Below are positions 52,025-61,005 of a stretch of 64,000 nucleotides of DNA, one piece after another. Both the position numbers and the translations under genes were made by a program. The DNA comes from UKL13-3 sp964392775 (GTDB lineage Bacteria > Bacteroidota > Bacteroidia > UKL13-3): the NCBI GenBank assembly GCA_964392775.1, contig CAYMRD010000007.1:62001-126000 (forward strand). Reading direction: 5' to 3'. The notes beneath the pieces are model-generated. The model ran no database searches, was not told where the DNA came from, and was given only the letters and a program-made list of their open reading frames with translations. Positions within the stretch are counted from its first letter, which is position 1, and the number at the start of each line of letters is the position of its first letter.

Positions 52025-52849
52025 ATGATAACAAAACGAACAATCCCATTTGTGTTTGCCGGGGTGCTTAGTATTTGGCTACTGGCGGGTTTTACCATCC
52101 CCGCACCGGTTGAGCAAAAGGTGGAAATTACAACCCGTTACGGAAAAATTATTGTAAAGCTCTACAATGAAACACCTCTTCACCGTGATAATTTTATTAA
52201 ACTGGTGAAGGAAGGATTTTATGACAGCTTGTTGTTTCACCGGGTGATTCCGAAGTTTACCATTCAAAGTGGAGACCCGGATTCTAAACTTGCCCCGGCC
52301 GGGCTTCCGCTTGGTAAAGGATTTGTCAGGTATACTATCCCTGCGGAGTTTAATTCAAAGTTATACAACAAACGCGGAGCGCTTGCAGCTTCGAGAGAAG
52401 AAAACGATCCAAAAGGGGAATCAAGCGGCTGCCAGTTTTACATTGTGGTGGGGCGTACCTATACGGTTGAAGAGATTAACATCATCATGAACCAAATCAA
52501 CTACAACGCTAAAACAAAACTTTTCACTGATATCATGCAATCGGATTCAATGCGTACAAAACTGCATGAGTTTACATTGCGTGGAGATAAGCAGGCCATG
52601 CATAAGTACATGCAGGAATTGCAACCTAAAGTTGATAGTATGTACGCTCCGCTTGAGCTCAGGTATACACCTGAACAGGTAATTACATATATGCAGGTTG
52701 GTGGCGCTCCTGAGCTGGACAGGTCCTATACGGTGTTTGGCGAGGTTGTTTCAGGGATGAACGTGGTGGATTCAATTGCCGGGGTAAAGTGCGATAGCCT
52801 CAACCGCCCCGTGGTTGATTTACGCATCCGCATGCGATTGATCAAATAA
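52025..52849 (+). CDS. secreted cyclophilin-type peptidyl-prolyl isomerase with insert
   Basis: A 274-aa protein with a signal/anchor segment (FVFAGVLSIWLLAGFTIPAP) and a cyclophilin domain split by an insert. The first half has YGKIIVKLYNETPLHRDNFIKLV, FHRVIPKFTIQSGDP and GALAASREENDPKGESSGCQFYIVVG. An alpha-helical insert (about 155-225) follows, and then RSYTVFGEVVSGMNVVDSIAG. Such inserted cyclophilins are usual in this phylum. ATG 52025 lies 1 base after the preceding stop, so an operon with the 124-aa gene is likely. It converges on the SET gene. Confidence 0.9.
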   Translation: MITKRTIPFVFAGVLSIWLLAGFTIPAPVEQKVEITTRYGKIIVKLYNETPLHRDNFIKLVKEGFYDSLLFHRVIPKFTIQSGDPDSKLAPAGLPLGKGFVRYTIPAEFNSKLYNKRGALAASREENDPKGESSGCQFYIVVGRTYTVEEINIIMNQINYNAKTKLFTDIMQSDSMRTKLHEFTLRGDKQAMHKYMQELQPKVDSMYAPLELRYTPEQVITYMQVGGAPELDRSYTVFGEVVSGMNVVDSIAGVKCDSLNRPVVDLRIRMRLIK

Positions 52850-52854
52850 GAGGC

Positions 52855-53250
52855 TTAGTCCTCCATCATCGCTTCCCAGTACTCTTTGCCGTACGATACC
52901 AATACTTCTTCGCCAGCTTTAATGGTGCGCTTAGCGGTAATGTATGGTTTGTTTTTGATAACAGCATACTCGGCATTGTTACGTAAACCTTGCACTCTGC
53001 CCGGCCCCGAAGCATCATTGGCGTAGCGGCCTAAAGCCCATAATGTATATTGGGCATCCACACAATTGCGGTCGGTTATATGAAAAAAATATGCGCCTTT
53101 ACCTTCCATGGCATCATTGCGTCTTAAGCATTCTTTCCAGGTTACTTTTTCGCCTTCATACTCACAAACAATTTCTCCTTTAGTAATTTCGGTGTCGGTA
53201 AACAATCCTTTTCCTGCCTTCGGCAGCTTCGATTTTTTAACAAATAACAT
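52855..53250 (-). CDS. SET-domain protein (lysine methyltransferase-like)
   Basis: A 131-aa single SET domain: KAGKGLFTDTEITKGEIVCEYEGE, GAYFFHITDRNCVDAQ, GRVQGLRNNAEYAVIKNKPYITAKRTIKAGEEVLVSYGKEYW. The catalytic-type C-terminal Tyr is present, but the NH motif is replaced by NNAEY. Bacterial SET proteins of this size methylate unknown protein targets or are inactive. The frame runs to 53334, but ATG 53250 gives MLFVKKSKLPKAGKGL and does not overlap xth's promoter region. Confidence 0.85.
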   Translation of the reverse strand: MLFVKKSKLPKAGKGLFTDTEITKGEIVCEYEGEKVTWKECLRRNDAMEGKGAYFFHITDRNCVDAQYTLWALGRYANDASGPGRVQGLRNNAEYAVIKNKPYITAKRTIKAGEEVLVSYGKEYWEAMMED

Positions 53251-53328
53251 AAGTGGCGCGAAGATGCATTTTTTACCATTACCCGATTGTGATTTTTTGC
53301 TGTTTATTTGTCGATAACATTTATCATT

Positions 53329-54087
53329 ATGCAAATTGTATCATACAACGTAAACGGAATTCGCTCGGCCGTAAGCAAAGGATTGCTCAACTGGATGGAA
53401 GAGCAAAGGGCAGACGTATACTGTTTTCAGGAAACCAAAGCCGATGTTTCGCAACTCGACCTTAAACCATTTGAGTTGTTTGGTTACAAAAGCTATTGGT
53501 TCTCGGCTCAGAAAAAGGGATACAGTGGAGTGGCCATCTTTACCAAACATACTCCCGACAATGTGGTATATGGTTTTGGCAATGATACTTACGATGCCGA
53601 AGGCCGTTGGGTGCGTGTTGATTTTGGTGACTTATCCATTGCAAGTGTATACATTCCTTCGGGCTCGAGTGGGGAAGAACGACAAGCATACAAAATGAAA
53701 TGGCTTGATTTTTTTGACGATTATATTCAGCAGTTGCGCAAAGAAAGACCCAAGCTGGTGGTGTGTGGCGATTACAATATTTGTCACCAGCCCATTGATA
53801 TCCACGATCCGGTGAGCAATAAAAACAGCTCGGGTTTTTTGCCCGAAGAACGGGAGTGGATGAGTCGGTTTATCGACACCGGATTTATTGATACTTTCAG
53901 AAGATATCATCCCGAACCTCATCAATACAGTTGGTGGACTTTTCGTGCCGGAGCACGCGAACGGAACAAAGGCTGGCGAATTGATTATTGCATGACCACA
54001 CCCGATATCACAATAGAAGATGCCGGTATTTTGCAGCAGGTAAAACACAGCGATCACTGTCCGGTTTGGGTAAACATCAAAACATAA
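53329..54087 (+). CDS. xth: exodeoxyribonuclease III
   Basis: A DNA-repair AP endonuclease/3'-exonuclease of the EEP family. The 252-aa protein has IVSYNVNGIRSAVSKG, YCFQETKA (catalytic Glu), GYSGVAIF, VCGDYNICHQPIDIH (Asp/Asn) and the terminal SDHCPVWV. ATG 53329 fits the family start (MQIVSYNVNG); the longer frame from 53308 adds non-family residues. A TTTATTTG box-like sequence lies 18 bases upstream. Confidence 0.95.
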   Translation: MQIVSYNVNGIRSAVSKGLLNWMEEQRADVYCFQETKADVSQLDLKPFELFGYKSYWFSAQKKGYSGVAIFTKHTPDNVVYGFGNDTYDAEGRWVRVDFGDLSIASVYIPSGSSGEERQAYKMKWLDFFDDYIQQLRKERPKLVVCGDYNICHQPIDIHDPVSNKNSSGFLPEEREWMSRFIDTGFIDTFRRYHPEPHQYSWWTFRAGARERNKGWRIDYCMTTPDITIEDAGILQQVKHSDHCPVWVNIKT

Positions 54088-54177
54088 ACTATACTGCCTG
54101 TATAGTAATTAGTTATATTCGAACTAAACATAGTGGAACACTATTTGAATACTCGCAACACCATATAGAACAAAGCC

Positions 54178-54978
54178 ATGAAAAAGTATGTATTGTTAGT
54201 TTCATTTGCCATAGTCGGCCTTGTTGCTCACAACCAAATAACGAGTCGTGAGGAAGTTATTTACGATGTTAAAAGACAATCAAACAAAGCCTTCACCTTT
54301 GGAGAGCGCCTGACTTACCGTGTTCATTACGGTATACTCAACGGAGGCTCATGCGAATTTGTGGTAGATGATGTTGCTGCAAGAATTGGCGATCACTCAA
54401 CCTATCATTTAAAAGTTGCCGGAAAATCAACCGGTATGGTGGATCTGATGTTTGGCGTAAAAGACGAGTTTGAATCGTATATGGACGTGGATGCCCTGAT
54501 TCCTTGGCAAGCCACCAAAAAGGTGAAAGAAGGAAATTATAAAGATTCCGACTTCATCATTTTTGACCATAAGCGGAGGAAAGCCAACAGCAGAAGAGGC
54601 ACACTGGATATTCCTGAAAACACTCAGGACATTATCTCGGCTATATACTACGCCCGCACCACCGATATGAGCAATGCCAAACCCGGTGATGTATTCCCGA
54701 TTAACTTTTTCCTCGATAATAAAAACTATGAGTTCCGCTTTAAGTATATTGGAAAAGAGGTAATTGAAACCGGGCTGGGAACCTTTAATGCATTGAAAAT
54801 AAAACCACAGGTGGTTGAAGGCCGCGTGTTTAAAGATCAGCAAGCCATCACCATGTGGGTTACTGATGATGATAACCACTTGCCGCTCCGGGCACAATCG
54901 GATATATGGGTGGGCTCACTCAAAGCCGATTTGGTAAAAATGAGTGGAGTTCGAAATCCACTCACATCTAAACACTAA
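54178..54978 (+). CDS. secreted DUF3108-domain protein
   Basis: A 266-aa protein with a signal-like N-terminus (MKKYVLLVSFAIVGLVAH). The DUF3108 pattern includes FTFGERLTYRVHYGILNGGSCEFVVDD, HLKVAGKSTGMVDLMFGVKDEFESYMD and ITMWVTDDDNHLPLRAQSDIWVGSLKADL. The family is thought to be periplasmic with unknown function. A terminator follows at 54979. Confidence 0.88.
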   Translation: MKKYVLLVSFAIVGLVAHNQITSREEVIYDVKRQSNKAFTFGERLTYRVHYGILNGGSCEFVVDDVAARIGDHSTYHLKVAGKSTGMVDLMFGVKDEFESYMDVDALIPWQATKKVKEGNYKDSDFIIFDHKRRKANSRRGTLDIPENTQDIISAIYYARTTDMSNAKPGDVFPINFFLDNKNYEFRFKYIGKEVIETGLGTFNALKIKPQVVEGRVFKDQQAITMWVTDDDNHLPLRAQSDIWVGSLKADLVKMSGVRNPLTSKH

Positions 54979-55017
54979 AAAAATCCCCATTCCGAAATAT
55001 TCAGGATGGGGATTTTT
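54979..55017. terminator. bidirectional terminator between the DUF3108 gene and polA
   Basis: AAAAATCCCCAT pairs with ATGGGGATTTTT over 12 bp, with A and T ends that suit both convergent genes. Confidence 0.9.
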
Positions 55018-55027
55018 GTTGAAGTTC

Positions 55028-57877
55028 TTAATGTGCCTCAAGCCAGTTTTGTCCGGTACCTACTTCAGCTCTAATCGGAACGTCTAGCGTAAGGGCTTGC
55101 TCCATTTGGGCTTGCACCAACTTCGTCATTGAGTCTACTTCCGATACATGCACATCAAACAATAACTCATCATGCACCTGCAAAATCAGTTTCGATTTCC
55201 GGATTTCGGATTTCGGATTTTTCATCGCATCGGCAATATGAATCATTGCAACCTTAATCATATCGGCTGCGCTGCCTTGTATGGGTGCGTTGATGGCATT
55301 TCGTTCGGCAAACCCGCGCACGGTAAAGTTCTTCGAATTGATATCGCGCAGGTACCGTCTGCGGCCCAAAATGGTTTCTACATATCCATGCTCCTGCGCA
55401 AAATGAATGGTGTTGCTCATGTATTGTTTGATGCCCGGATACTGTTTAAAGTATTCGTCAATCATGGCTGCTGCTTCCTTGCGGGGTATGCCCAAACTCT
55501 GTGACAGGCCAAAGGCCGATTGTCCGTAGATGATTCCGAAGTTTACAGCCTTGGCGTTTCTGCGTTGTTCAGGTGTTACCTCCTCAATCGAAATATTGTA
55601 TACACGCGCAGCGGTAGCGGTATGGATGTCGATGTTTTGGCGAAAGGCTTCAATCATGTTTTCCTCTTTGGCCATTGATGCAATCACACGCAATTCAATC
55701 TGCGAATAATCGGCACTCATCAATACATACTCTTCGTTGCGCGGCACAAAGGCTTTGCGGATCTCACGTCCTTTATCGGTACGAATCGGGATATTCTGCA
55801 AATTCGGATCGGTGGATGATAAGCGTCCGGTAGCGGCTACCGCCTGATTAAAGGAGGTGTGAACGCGTCCGGTTTTAGGATGCACCAACTGAGGCAAAGC
55901 ATCAACATAAGTCGATTTTAATTTTTGCAGTTGGCGTACATCCAAAATGCAACGTGCAATTTCATGTTCACTCAATCCTTGTAAAATATCTTCACCGGTT
56001 TGGTACTGTCCTGTTTTGGTTTTTTTTGCTTTAGGGTCCAGTTTCAGGTGGTCGAATAATACTTCGCCCAGTTGTTTGGGTGAAGCAATATTGAAGGGCA
56101 CTCCGGCCAACTCGTGAATGCGTTTTTCAAGCGTGCCAATTTCTTTGGCCAGCTCAACAGAGTAGTCGTTTAAAAACTGCGCGTTGATGCGAATGCCCTC
56201 GCGCTCCATTTCATTGAGTACAGCCAAAAGCGGAACCTCTACTTCATCAAACAATTTTTGCGCATTGCGTTCGGGTAACTGAGGAGCAAACAGGTTCTTA
56301 AGTTGCAAGGTGATATCGGCATCTTCGGCAGCGTATTCCTTGATTTTTTCAACCTCCACATCGCGCATATTCAACTGGCCTTTTCCTTTTTTACCAATCA
56401 AGGTTTCGATGGAAACAGGTTGGTAGTTTAAGTAGGTGCTCGATAAAAAATCCATACCATGACGGAGATCCGCATCAATCAGGTAATGCGCCAGCATGGT
56501 ATCAAATAATTTTCCTTTCAGCTCAATACCATAGTTGAGCAGGATGCTGCGGTCAAACTTGATGTTTTGTCCAATTTTTTGAATCTGTTCGTTTTCGAAT
56601 ACAGGTTTAAACTCGTTCATCACTTGTTGTGCCTCTGTTTGATCGGCTGCAACCGGAACATAATAAGCGATGCCCGGTAACCATGCAAATGAAAGGCCCA
56701 CCACTTCGGCTGTCAGTTCATCCAATCCCGTTGTTTCGCTATCAAAACAGAATTCAGATAATGCACTGAGTTGGTTAATCAAATCAGCACGTTGTTCTGC
56801 TGTTTCAACAAGATGATAGATATGTGGAGTATTGTCAATATTTTTATATGGCACTGCGGGTATTTCTTCCGCTTCTGCGGTTGGAGCGACCGCTACCGGT
56901 TTGCCTAAGCCGCCTTGGTTAAACAAATCAAAAGAGCTGTTAGCTATTGGCTGTTGGCTATTAGCGGCTGACCGTTGACTACCAGCTGCTGACTCTTCTT
57001 CCACAGGCGCGAATACCCGCTTGGCCATGGTTTTAAATTCGAGTTCGGCAAATAGTGCTTCACAGGCTTCGCGGTTGGCAGGTTCAAATATCAGCTTGTC
57101 TTCTTCAAACTCAATCGGCACGTTGATGTCGATGGTGGCGAGACGTTTACTCAAAAATGCTTGCTCTTTATTGGCTTCAACTTTTTCTTTTTGTTTACCT
57201 TTCAGCTCATGAGTATGTTCATACAAACCTTCCATGCTGCCGTATTTTTGCACCAGCAGCTTGGCAGTTTTTTCACCAATACCCGGAATGCCCGGAATGC
57301 CATCTACTGCATCGCCCCACATGCCTAAAATATCAATCACCTGTTTGATGTCGGTGATCTCCCATCTTTTTAAAACCTCCGGAACACCCATGATCTCATA
57401 GTCGTTGCCCAAACGTGCCGGCTTGTAAATAAAAATATGATCACTCACCAGTTGCCCGAAATCTTTGTCGGGCGTCATCATAAACACATCAAAACCTTGT
57501 TGCTCGGCTTTTTTGGCCAGGGTGCCGATAATATCATCGGCTTCATAACCCGGCTTGATTAAGATGGGAATATTCAAGGCTTCGGTGAGGCGCATGATAA
57601 AAGGCAAAGCCTTCGATATATCTTCAGGCATCTCCTCTCGGTGGGCTTTATAGGCTTCGTATTCAATATGTCTGGCCGTAGGTTCAGCTGTATCAAATGA
57701 TACACCGATATGTGTGGGTCTTTCTTTTTTGAGAATATCTAAAACGGTATTGGCATAGCCAAAGATAGCGGATGTATTAAACCCGTAAGAGGTGATGCGT
57801 GGATTTTGGCTAAAGGCAAAATAGGCGCGATACACCAGGGCCATTCCATCCAGTAAAAAGAGTTTTTTGCGTGACAT
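55028..57877 (-). CDS. polA: DNA polymerase I
   Basis: A 949-aa repair/replication polymerase with three domains. The 5'-nuclease covers about 1-290, with KKLFLLDGMALVYRAYFAF, MTPDKDFGQLV and IPGIPGIGEKTAKLL. The 3'-5' exonuclease covers about 365-540, with FCFDSETTGLDEL, keeping the catalytic Asp and Glu. The polymerase has SADYSQIELRV, RRNAKAVNFGIIYGQSAFGLSQ and QVHDELLFDV. Two in-frame repeat insertions lie in loops. One is in the 5'-nuclease/exonuclease linker (about 295-313, GSQRSAANSQQPIANS) and the other is just before the last catalytic strand (about 885-895, NPKSEIRKSK). ATG 57877 follows a TATATTTG box by 21 bases; the frame to 57916 is discarded. Confidence 0.95.
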   Translation of the reverse strand: MSRKKLFLLDGMALVYRAYFAFSQNPRITSYGFNTSAIFGYANTVLDILKKERPTHIGVSFDTAEPTARHIEYEAYKAHREEMPEDISKALPFIMRLTEALNIPILIKPGYEADDIIGTLAKKAEQQGFDVFMMTPDKDFGQLVSDHIFIYKPARLGNDYEIMGVPEVLKRWEITDIKQVIDILGMWGDAVDGIPGIPGIGEKTAKLLVQKYGSMEGLYEHTHELKGKQKEKVEANKEQAFLSKRLATIDINVPIEFEEDKLIFEPANREACEALFAELEFKTMAKRVFAPVEEESAAGSQRSAANSQQPIANSSFDLFNQGGLGKPVAVAPTAEAEEIPAVPYKNIDNTPHIYHLVETAEQRADLINQLSALSEFCFDSETTGLDELTAEVVGLSFAWLPGIAYYVPVAADQTEAQQVMNEFKPVFENEQIQKIGQNIKFDRSILLNYGIELKGKLFDTMLAHYLIDADLRHGMDFLSSTYLNYQPVSIETLIGKKGKGQLNMRDVEVEKIKEYAAEDADITLQLKNLFAPQLPERNAQKLFDEVEVPLLAVLNEMEREGIRINAQFLNDYSVELAKEIGTLEKRIHELAGVPFNIASPKQLGEVLFDHLKLDPKAKKTKTGQYQTGEDILQGLSEHEIARCILDVRQLQKLKSTYVDALPQLVHPKTGRVHTSFNQAVAATGRLSSTDPNLQNIPIRTDKGREIRKAFVPRNEEYVLMSADYSQIELRVIASMAKEENMIEAFRQNIDIHTATAARVYNISIEEVTPEQRRNAKAVNFGIIYGQSAFGLSQSLGIPRKEAAAMIDEYFKQYPGIKQYMSNTIHFAQEHGYVETILGRRRYLRDINSKNFTVRGFAERNAINAPIQGSAADMIKVAMIHIADAMKNPKSEIRKSKLILQVHDELLFDVHVSEVDSMTKLVQAQMEQALTLDVPIRAEVGTGQNWLEAH
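55191..55222. repeat. in-frame TTTCGGA tandem repeat in polA
   Basis: Three to four copies of a TTTCGGA/TTTCCGG unit encode NPKSEIRKSK on the minus strand, next to the QVHDEL catalytic motif. Similar units occur at 43803 and in the riboswitch P3 arm. Confidence 0.8.
56936..56993. repeat. in-frame GCTGTTAGC/GCTATTGGCT-type repeat in polA
   Basis: Degenerate copies of a GCTATTGGCTGTTGGCTATT unit encode GSQRSAANSQQPIANS on the minus strand. They fall in the linker between the 5'-nuclease and the 3'-5' exonuclease. This is a different repeat family from that at 55191. Confidence 0.75.
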
Positions 57878-57898
57878 ACAATCGTGAGGATTCGTCCC

Positions 57899-57906
57899 CA
57901 AATATA
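57899..57906 (-). promoter_or_regulatory. TATATTTG promoter box of polA
   Basis: A perfect box on the minus strand, 21 bases before ATG 57877. Confidence 0.75.
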
Positions 57907-57947
57907 AGATTGCCACGAAGGTTTAATGCACTATTTTTTTAATGCTG

Positions 57948-58973
57948 TTAAATCAGTTTTTCGCTCAGCTTTTCAATGGCTTTGCGTACCGGAACCTGTT
58001 GGTAGATGATGCTGTACACCGCTTCGGCAATGGGCATTTCAATATGTAACTCTTCCTGATTGAGCTCAAACATGCTTTTGGTAGCGTAGTATCCTTCGGC
58101 AATCATGTTCATTTCGAGCTGTGCCGATTGTACGGTGTATCCTTTGCCCAGCATGTTTCCAAAGGTGCGGTTGCGCGAGTGTTGCGAGTATGCTGTTACC
58201 AGTAAATCACCTAAGTAAGCCGAGTGGTTAATTTCGCGCGGGTGAGCATGCACTTTGTACAAAAAGGCTTCCATTTCGCGAATGGCATTGCTGATAAGCA
58301 CGGCCTGAAAATTATCGCCATACCCGATACCATGGCAGATCCCGCTGGCTACGGCATAAATATTTTTGAGCACGGCACCGTATTCGGTACCGGTAATATC
58401 TTCGGAGATGATGGTGCGGATATACCGGCAGGCCAGCAACGAAGCAAAATAGGTGGTGATTTCGGTATTCAGTCCGGCAATGGTGAGGTATGATAATTTT
58501 TCGGAAGCCACCTCTTCGGCATGGCAGGGGCCTGAGATTACCATCATGTTTTCATGCGGAACATCAAACTCATTCATCAGGTAGTTGGCCACAATTTGTT
58601 TGCTATGCGGCAATAAACCTTTGATGGCCGAAACGATGAATTTTCCTTTTAAGTCTTCTTTGGTCAGTCCTCTCAGTGCATCCTTTAAAAAAGCAGATGG
58701 AATGGCCAATACCAGTAACTGAGCTGATGATACCACTTCTTTGATATCACTCTTTACAGAAACCCGGTCGGGGTGAATTTCAACCGAGCTGATGTATTTA
58801 GGGTTGTGGCGATTTTGACGGATAAATTCGGCTGTTTCCTCGTTGCGAATCCACCATTGCAGGGTTTCTATGCTGCTGTTTGGAGCGGCTTTGTGTTCGC
58901 TCAACATCTTGGTAATGGCTGTTCCCCAGCTTCCTCCGCCCAATACTGCTATATGTTTCGGTTGCATATCCAT
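57948..58973 (-). CDS. gpsA: glycerol-3-phosphate dehydrogenase (NAD(P)+)
   Basis: GpsA makes sn-glycerol 3-phosphate for phospholipid synthesis. The 341-aa protein has the Rossmann motif IAVLGGGSWGTAITKML, VISGPCHAEEVASEKLSYLT with the active region, and GTEYGAVLKNIYAVASGICHGIGYGDNFQAVLISNAIREM with the catalytic Lys. The family length is normal. Start ATG 58973 (or 58967). polA follows from its own promoter. Confidence 0.96.
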   Translation of the reverse strand: MDMQPKHIAVLGGGSWGTAITKMLSEHKAAPNSSIETLQWWIRNEETAEFIRQNRHNPKYISSVEIHPDRVSVKSDIKEVVSSAQLLVLAIPSAFLKDALRGLTKEDLKGKFIVSAIKGLLPHSKQIVANYLMNEFDVPHENMMVISGPCHAEEVASEKLSYLTIAGLNTEITTYFASLLACRYIRTIISEDITGTEYGAVLKNIYAVASGICHGIGYGDNFQAVLISNAIREMEAFLYKVHAHPREINHSAYLGDLLVTAYSQHSRNRTFGNMLGKGYTVQSAQLEMNMIAEGYYATKSMFELNQEELHIEMPIAEAVYSIIYQQVPVRKAIEKLSEKLI

Positions 58974-59042
58974 GGGGTAAAAATAGGGTTTTTAGCGGTA
59001 AAACAATTGAGATTAGAAATGAAAGTATATACTAATTATATA

Positions 59043-59050
59043 TACCTTTG
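59043..59050 (+). promoter_or_regulatory. TACCTTTG promoter box of the mazEF-like operon
   Basis: A perfect TAnnTTTG box 17 bases before ATG 59068. Confidence 0.75.
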
Positions 59051-59067
59051 AGTATTCAATTAAGATT

Positions 59068-59298
59068 ATGAAAAGCTTATCATTGAAACTGGAAGTCCAA
59101 ATTTTTGAAGAAACCGAAGAGGTTACAGCAAAACTGAATCGTACCCGCAACCGATACATTAACGAGGCCGTTCACTTTTACAATTTGTTCAACAAGAAGA
59201 GATTACTCAGGAAACAACTTGTGAAAGAATCAGCTGCGGGTATGGTTGATGCAATGGAGGTATTAAAAGAATTCGAAGCGTTAGTCGATGAAGATTAA
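59068..59298 (+). CDS. antitoxin of a MazEF/PemIK-type pair
   Basis: A 76-aa protein (MKSLSLKLEVQIFEETEEVTAKLNRTRNRYINEAVHFYN) with a ribbon-helix-helix-like N-terminal pattern and an acidic C-terminal tail (LKEFEALVDED) that would wrap the toxin. It overlaps the toxin start by 11 bases. Antitoxins of this kind also repress their own operon. Confidence 0.88.
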   Translation: MKSLSLKLEVQIFEETEEVTAKLNRTRNRYINEAVHFYNLFNKKRLLRKQLVKESAAGMVDAMEVLKEFEALVDED

Positions 59299-59629
59299 GC
59301 AGTTTGATATTTGGCTAGCCAATCTTTATCCAAGTCGGGGAACCGAAGCCGGAAAGGTGCGCCCGGTTGTGGTGGTTCAAACCGATTTGTTGAATGATGT
59401 ACACCAATCTACTTTGGTTTGTCCCATAACAACCAATATCAATCCCGAAATAGAATTACTGCGTGTTCATTTAACGGCTGCGCAACTTGATAAGCCAAGT
59501 GATATTTTAGTTGATCAAATCCGGGCCATTGACAACAAACGACTCTTGTCGCGCTTAGGGAGGTTAACAGCAAAACAGCAACAACAATTACAGTTTAATA
59601 TTAAAGTTGTTCTGAACTTACCGGACTAG
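59288..59629 (+). CDS. MazF/PemK-family endoribonuclease toxin
   Basis: A 113-aa toxin: FDIWLANLYPSRGTEAGKVRPVVVVQTDLLN at the start, LVCPITTNIN, and ILVDQIRAIDNKRLLSRLGRL, the usual PemK/MazF core with conserved Arg and Thr. It cleaves mRNA at specific short sequences. The reading frame is intact, in contrast to the decayed toxin at 25644. It converges on the HlyD gene with a 2-base gap. Confidence 0.93.
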   Translation: MKIKQFDIWLANLYPSRGTEAGKVRPVVVVQTDLLNDVHQSTLVCPITTNINPEIELLRVHLTAAQLDKPSDILVDQIRAIDNKRLLSRLGRLTAKQQQQLQFNIKVVLNLPD

Positions 59630-59631
59630 TT

Positions 59632-60996
59632 TTATTTAGCAACAGGAGCCGCTTCAAACAGTTCTTCCTTGCTCACTTTAATGACTTTATCGCCATTGCG
59701 CAGGGTGCGCGAAACAGCACTGTACGGTCCCGACACCACTTCTTCACCATCGCTTATACCGCTGATGATATGAATGAATTTATCGTCCTGAATACCGGTG
59801 GTTACTTTACGAATGACAAGGGTATTATCGGCTTTGCATACAAATACCACTTCCACATCTTCTTTGCTTTTTTCAGCGTTTTTGCGGAAACCTGTTTTGG
59901 TTGTTTTGGAGCTGTCGGTATCGGACTGGTTACGGGTGGTTACGGATTCAATCGGCAAAGCCAGAACCTGATACACACTTTCGGTTTGTACCTCAACCGA
60001 AGCACTCATGCCCGGACGGAACACTGTGCGTTTATTGCCGATGGTGCGGGCCAGATCATCATACGATGAGCGCAGGATGCGAATTTTAACTATAAAATTA
60101 GTTACCTGATCGGAGGTAGTGGCCGAACTGGTGGTAGCCGAGTTGGCAATCTCCGTTACCATGCCTTTAAACTTGCGGTTGTTGTAGGCGTCCACTTCAA
60201 TGGTGCAGGTATCATCAATGCTCACCTTTACAATATCGTTTTCGTTTACATCCACACTTACCTCCATATCGTTGAGGTTGGCAATGCGCATCATTTCAGT
60301 TCCGGCCATTTGCGAAGTTCCTACTACACGCTCGCCTTTCTCAACATTCAGTTTTGAAACGATACCATTTACCGGAGCAAAAATTTCGGTACGTGTCAGG
60401 TTTTTACGGGCTTCTTTTAATCCGGCCTCTTGTGTTTTAACGGCAAACTCGGCACCTATAATGGTTTGTTTGGCCGCATCTACATCAGCTTTAGCCGAGA
60501 GGTAAGTAGATTGAGAAGTTTGAAACTCTCCATCTGAAATGAGTTTTTGATCATGCAGTTGCTTGTTGCGTTTAAACTGTTGTTCTACTTCGTTGTATTT
60601 GGCTTCGCTTTGCAGCATACGTGCTTTGGAGTTGGCCAGGCTTGCTTTCGAGCTGTTAAGGTTGGCTTCGGCCCGGTCGAGTGCCGACTGGTACAACTCC
60701 GGGTCGATGCGCGCCAGTAAAGCTCCGGCTTGCACACTATCTCCCTCTTTTACATATAGCTCAGTAATCTCACCTGATACATCCGAACTGATTTTGATTT
60801 CAACCTCAGGTTGAATTTTGCCGTTGGCCGAAACCGTTTCGACAATCGTTTTGCGCTCCACTTTGCTCACACTTACTTTAATGCCCTCTTGCCTGCCTAC
60901 CCAACCGGCTTTTTTTGCCATCACAAAAAATGCAATGAGCAGTACAGTCACGCCACCAAGTATCCATATTGTTTTATTTTTTGGGTTCATCATCAA
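59632..60996 (-). CDS. periplasmic adaptor (HlyD/MacA-like membrane fusion protein)
   Basis: A 454-aa protein anchored by an N-terminal helix (IWILGGVTVLLIAFFVMA). A lipoyl/barrel-sandwich part (about 50-105 and 200-230, GEITELYVKEGDSVQAGALLARIDPELYQSALDRAEANL) surrounds a coiled-coil hairpin (about 95-195). Beta-barrel domains follow. Such adaptors link an inner-membrane pump to a TolC channel. The tolC-like gene lies 9 bases upstream. No transporter gene follows in the same direction; the next gene is the convergent toxin. Confidence 0.9.
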   Translation of the reverse strand: MMMNPKNKTIWILGGVTVLLIAFFVMAKKAGWVGRQEGIKVSVSKVERKTIVETVSANGKIQPEVEIKISSDVSGEITELYVKEGDSVQAGALLARIDPELYQSALDRAEANLNSSKASLANSKARMLQSEAKYNEVEQQFKRNKQLHDQKLISDGEFQTSQSTYLSAKADVDAAKQTIIGAEFAVKTQEAGLKEARKNLTRTEIFAPVNGIVSKLNVEKGERVVGTSQMAGTEMMRIANLNDMEVSVDVNENDIVKVSIDDTCTIEVDAYNNRKFKGMVTEIANSATTSSATTSDQVTNFIVKIRILRSSYDDLARTIGNKRTVFRPGMSASVEVQTESVYQVLALPIESVTTRNQSDTDSSKTTKTGFRKNAEKSKEDVEVVFVCKADNTLVIRKVTTGIQDDKFIHIISGISDGEEVVSGPYSAVSRTLRNGDKVIKVSKEELFEAAPVAK

Positions 60997-61005
60997 TGCG
61001 TTTAG

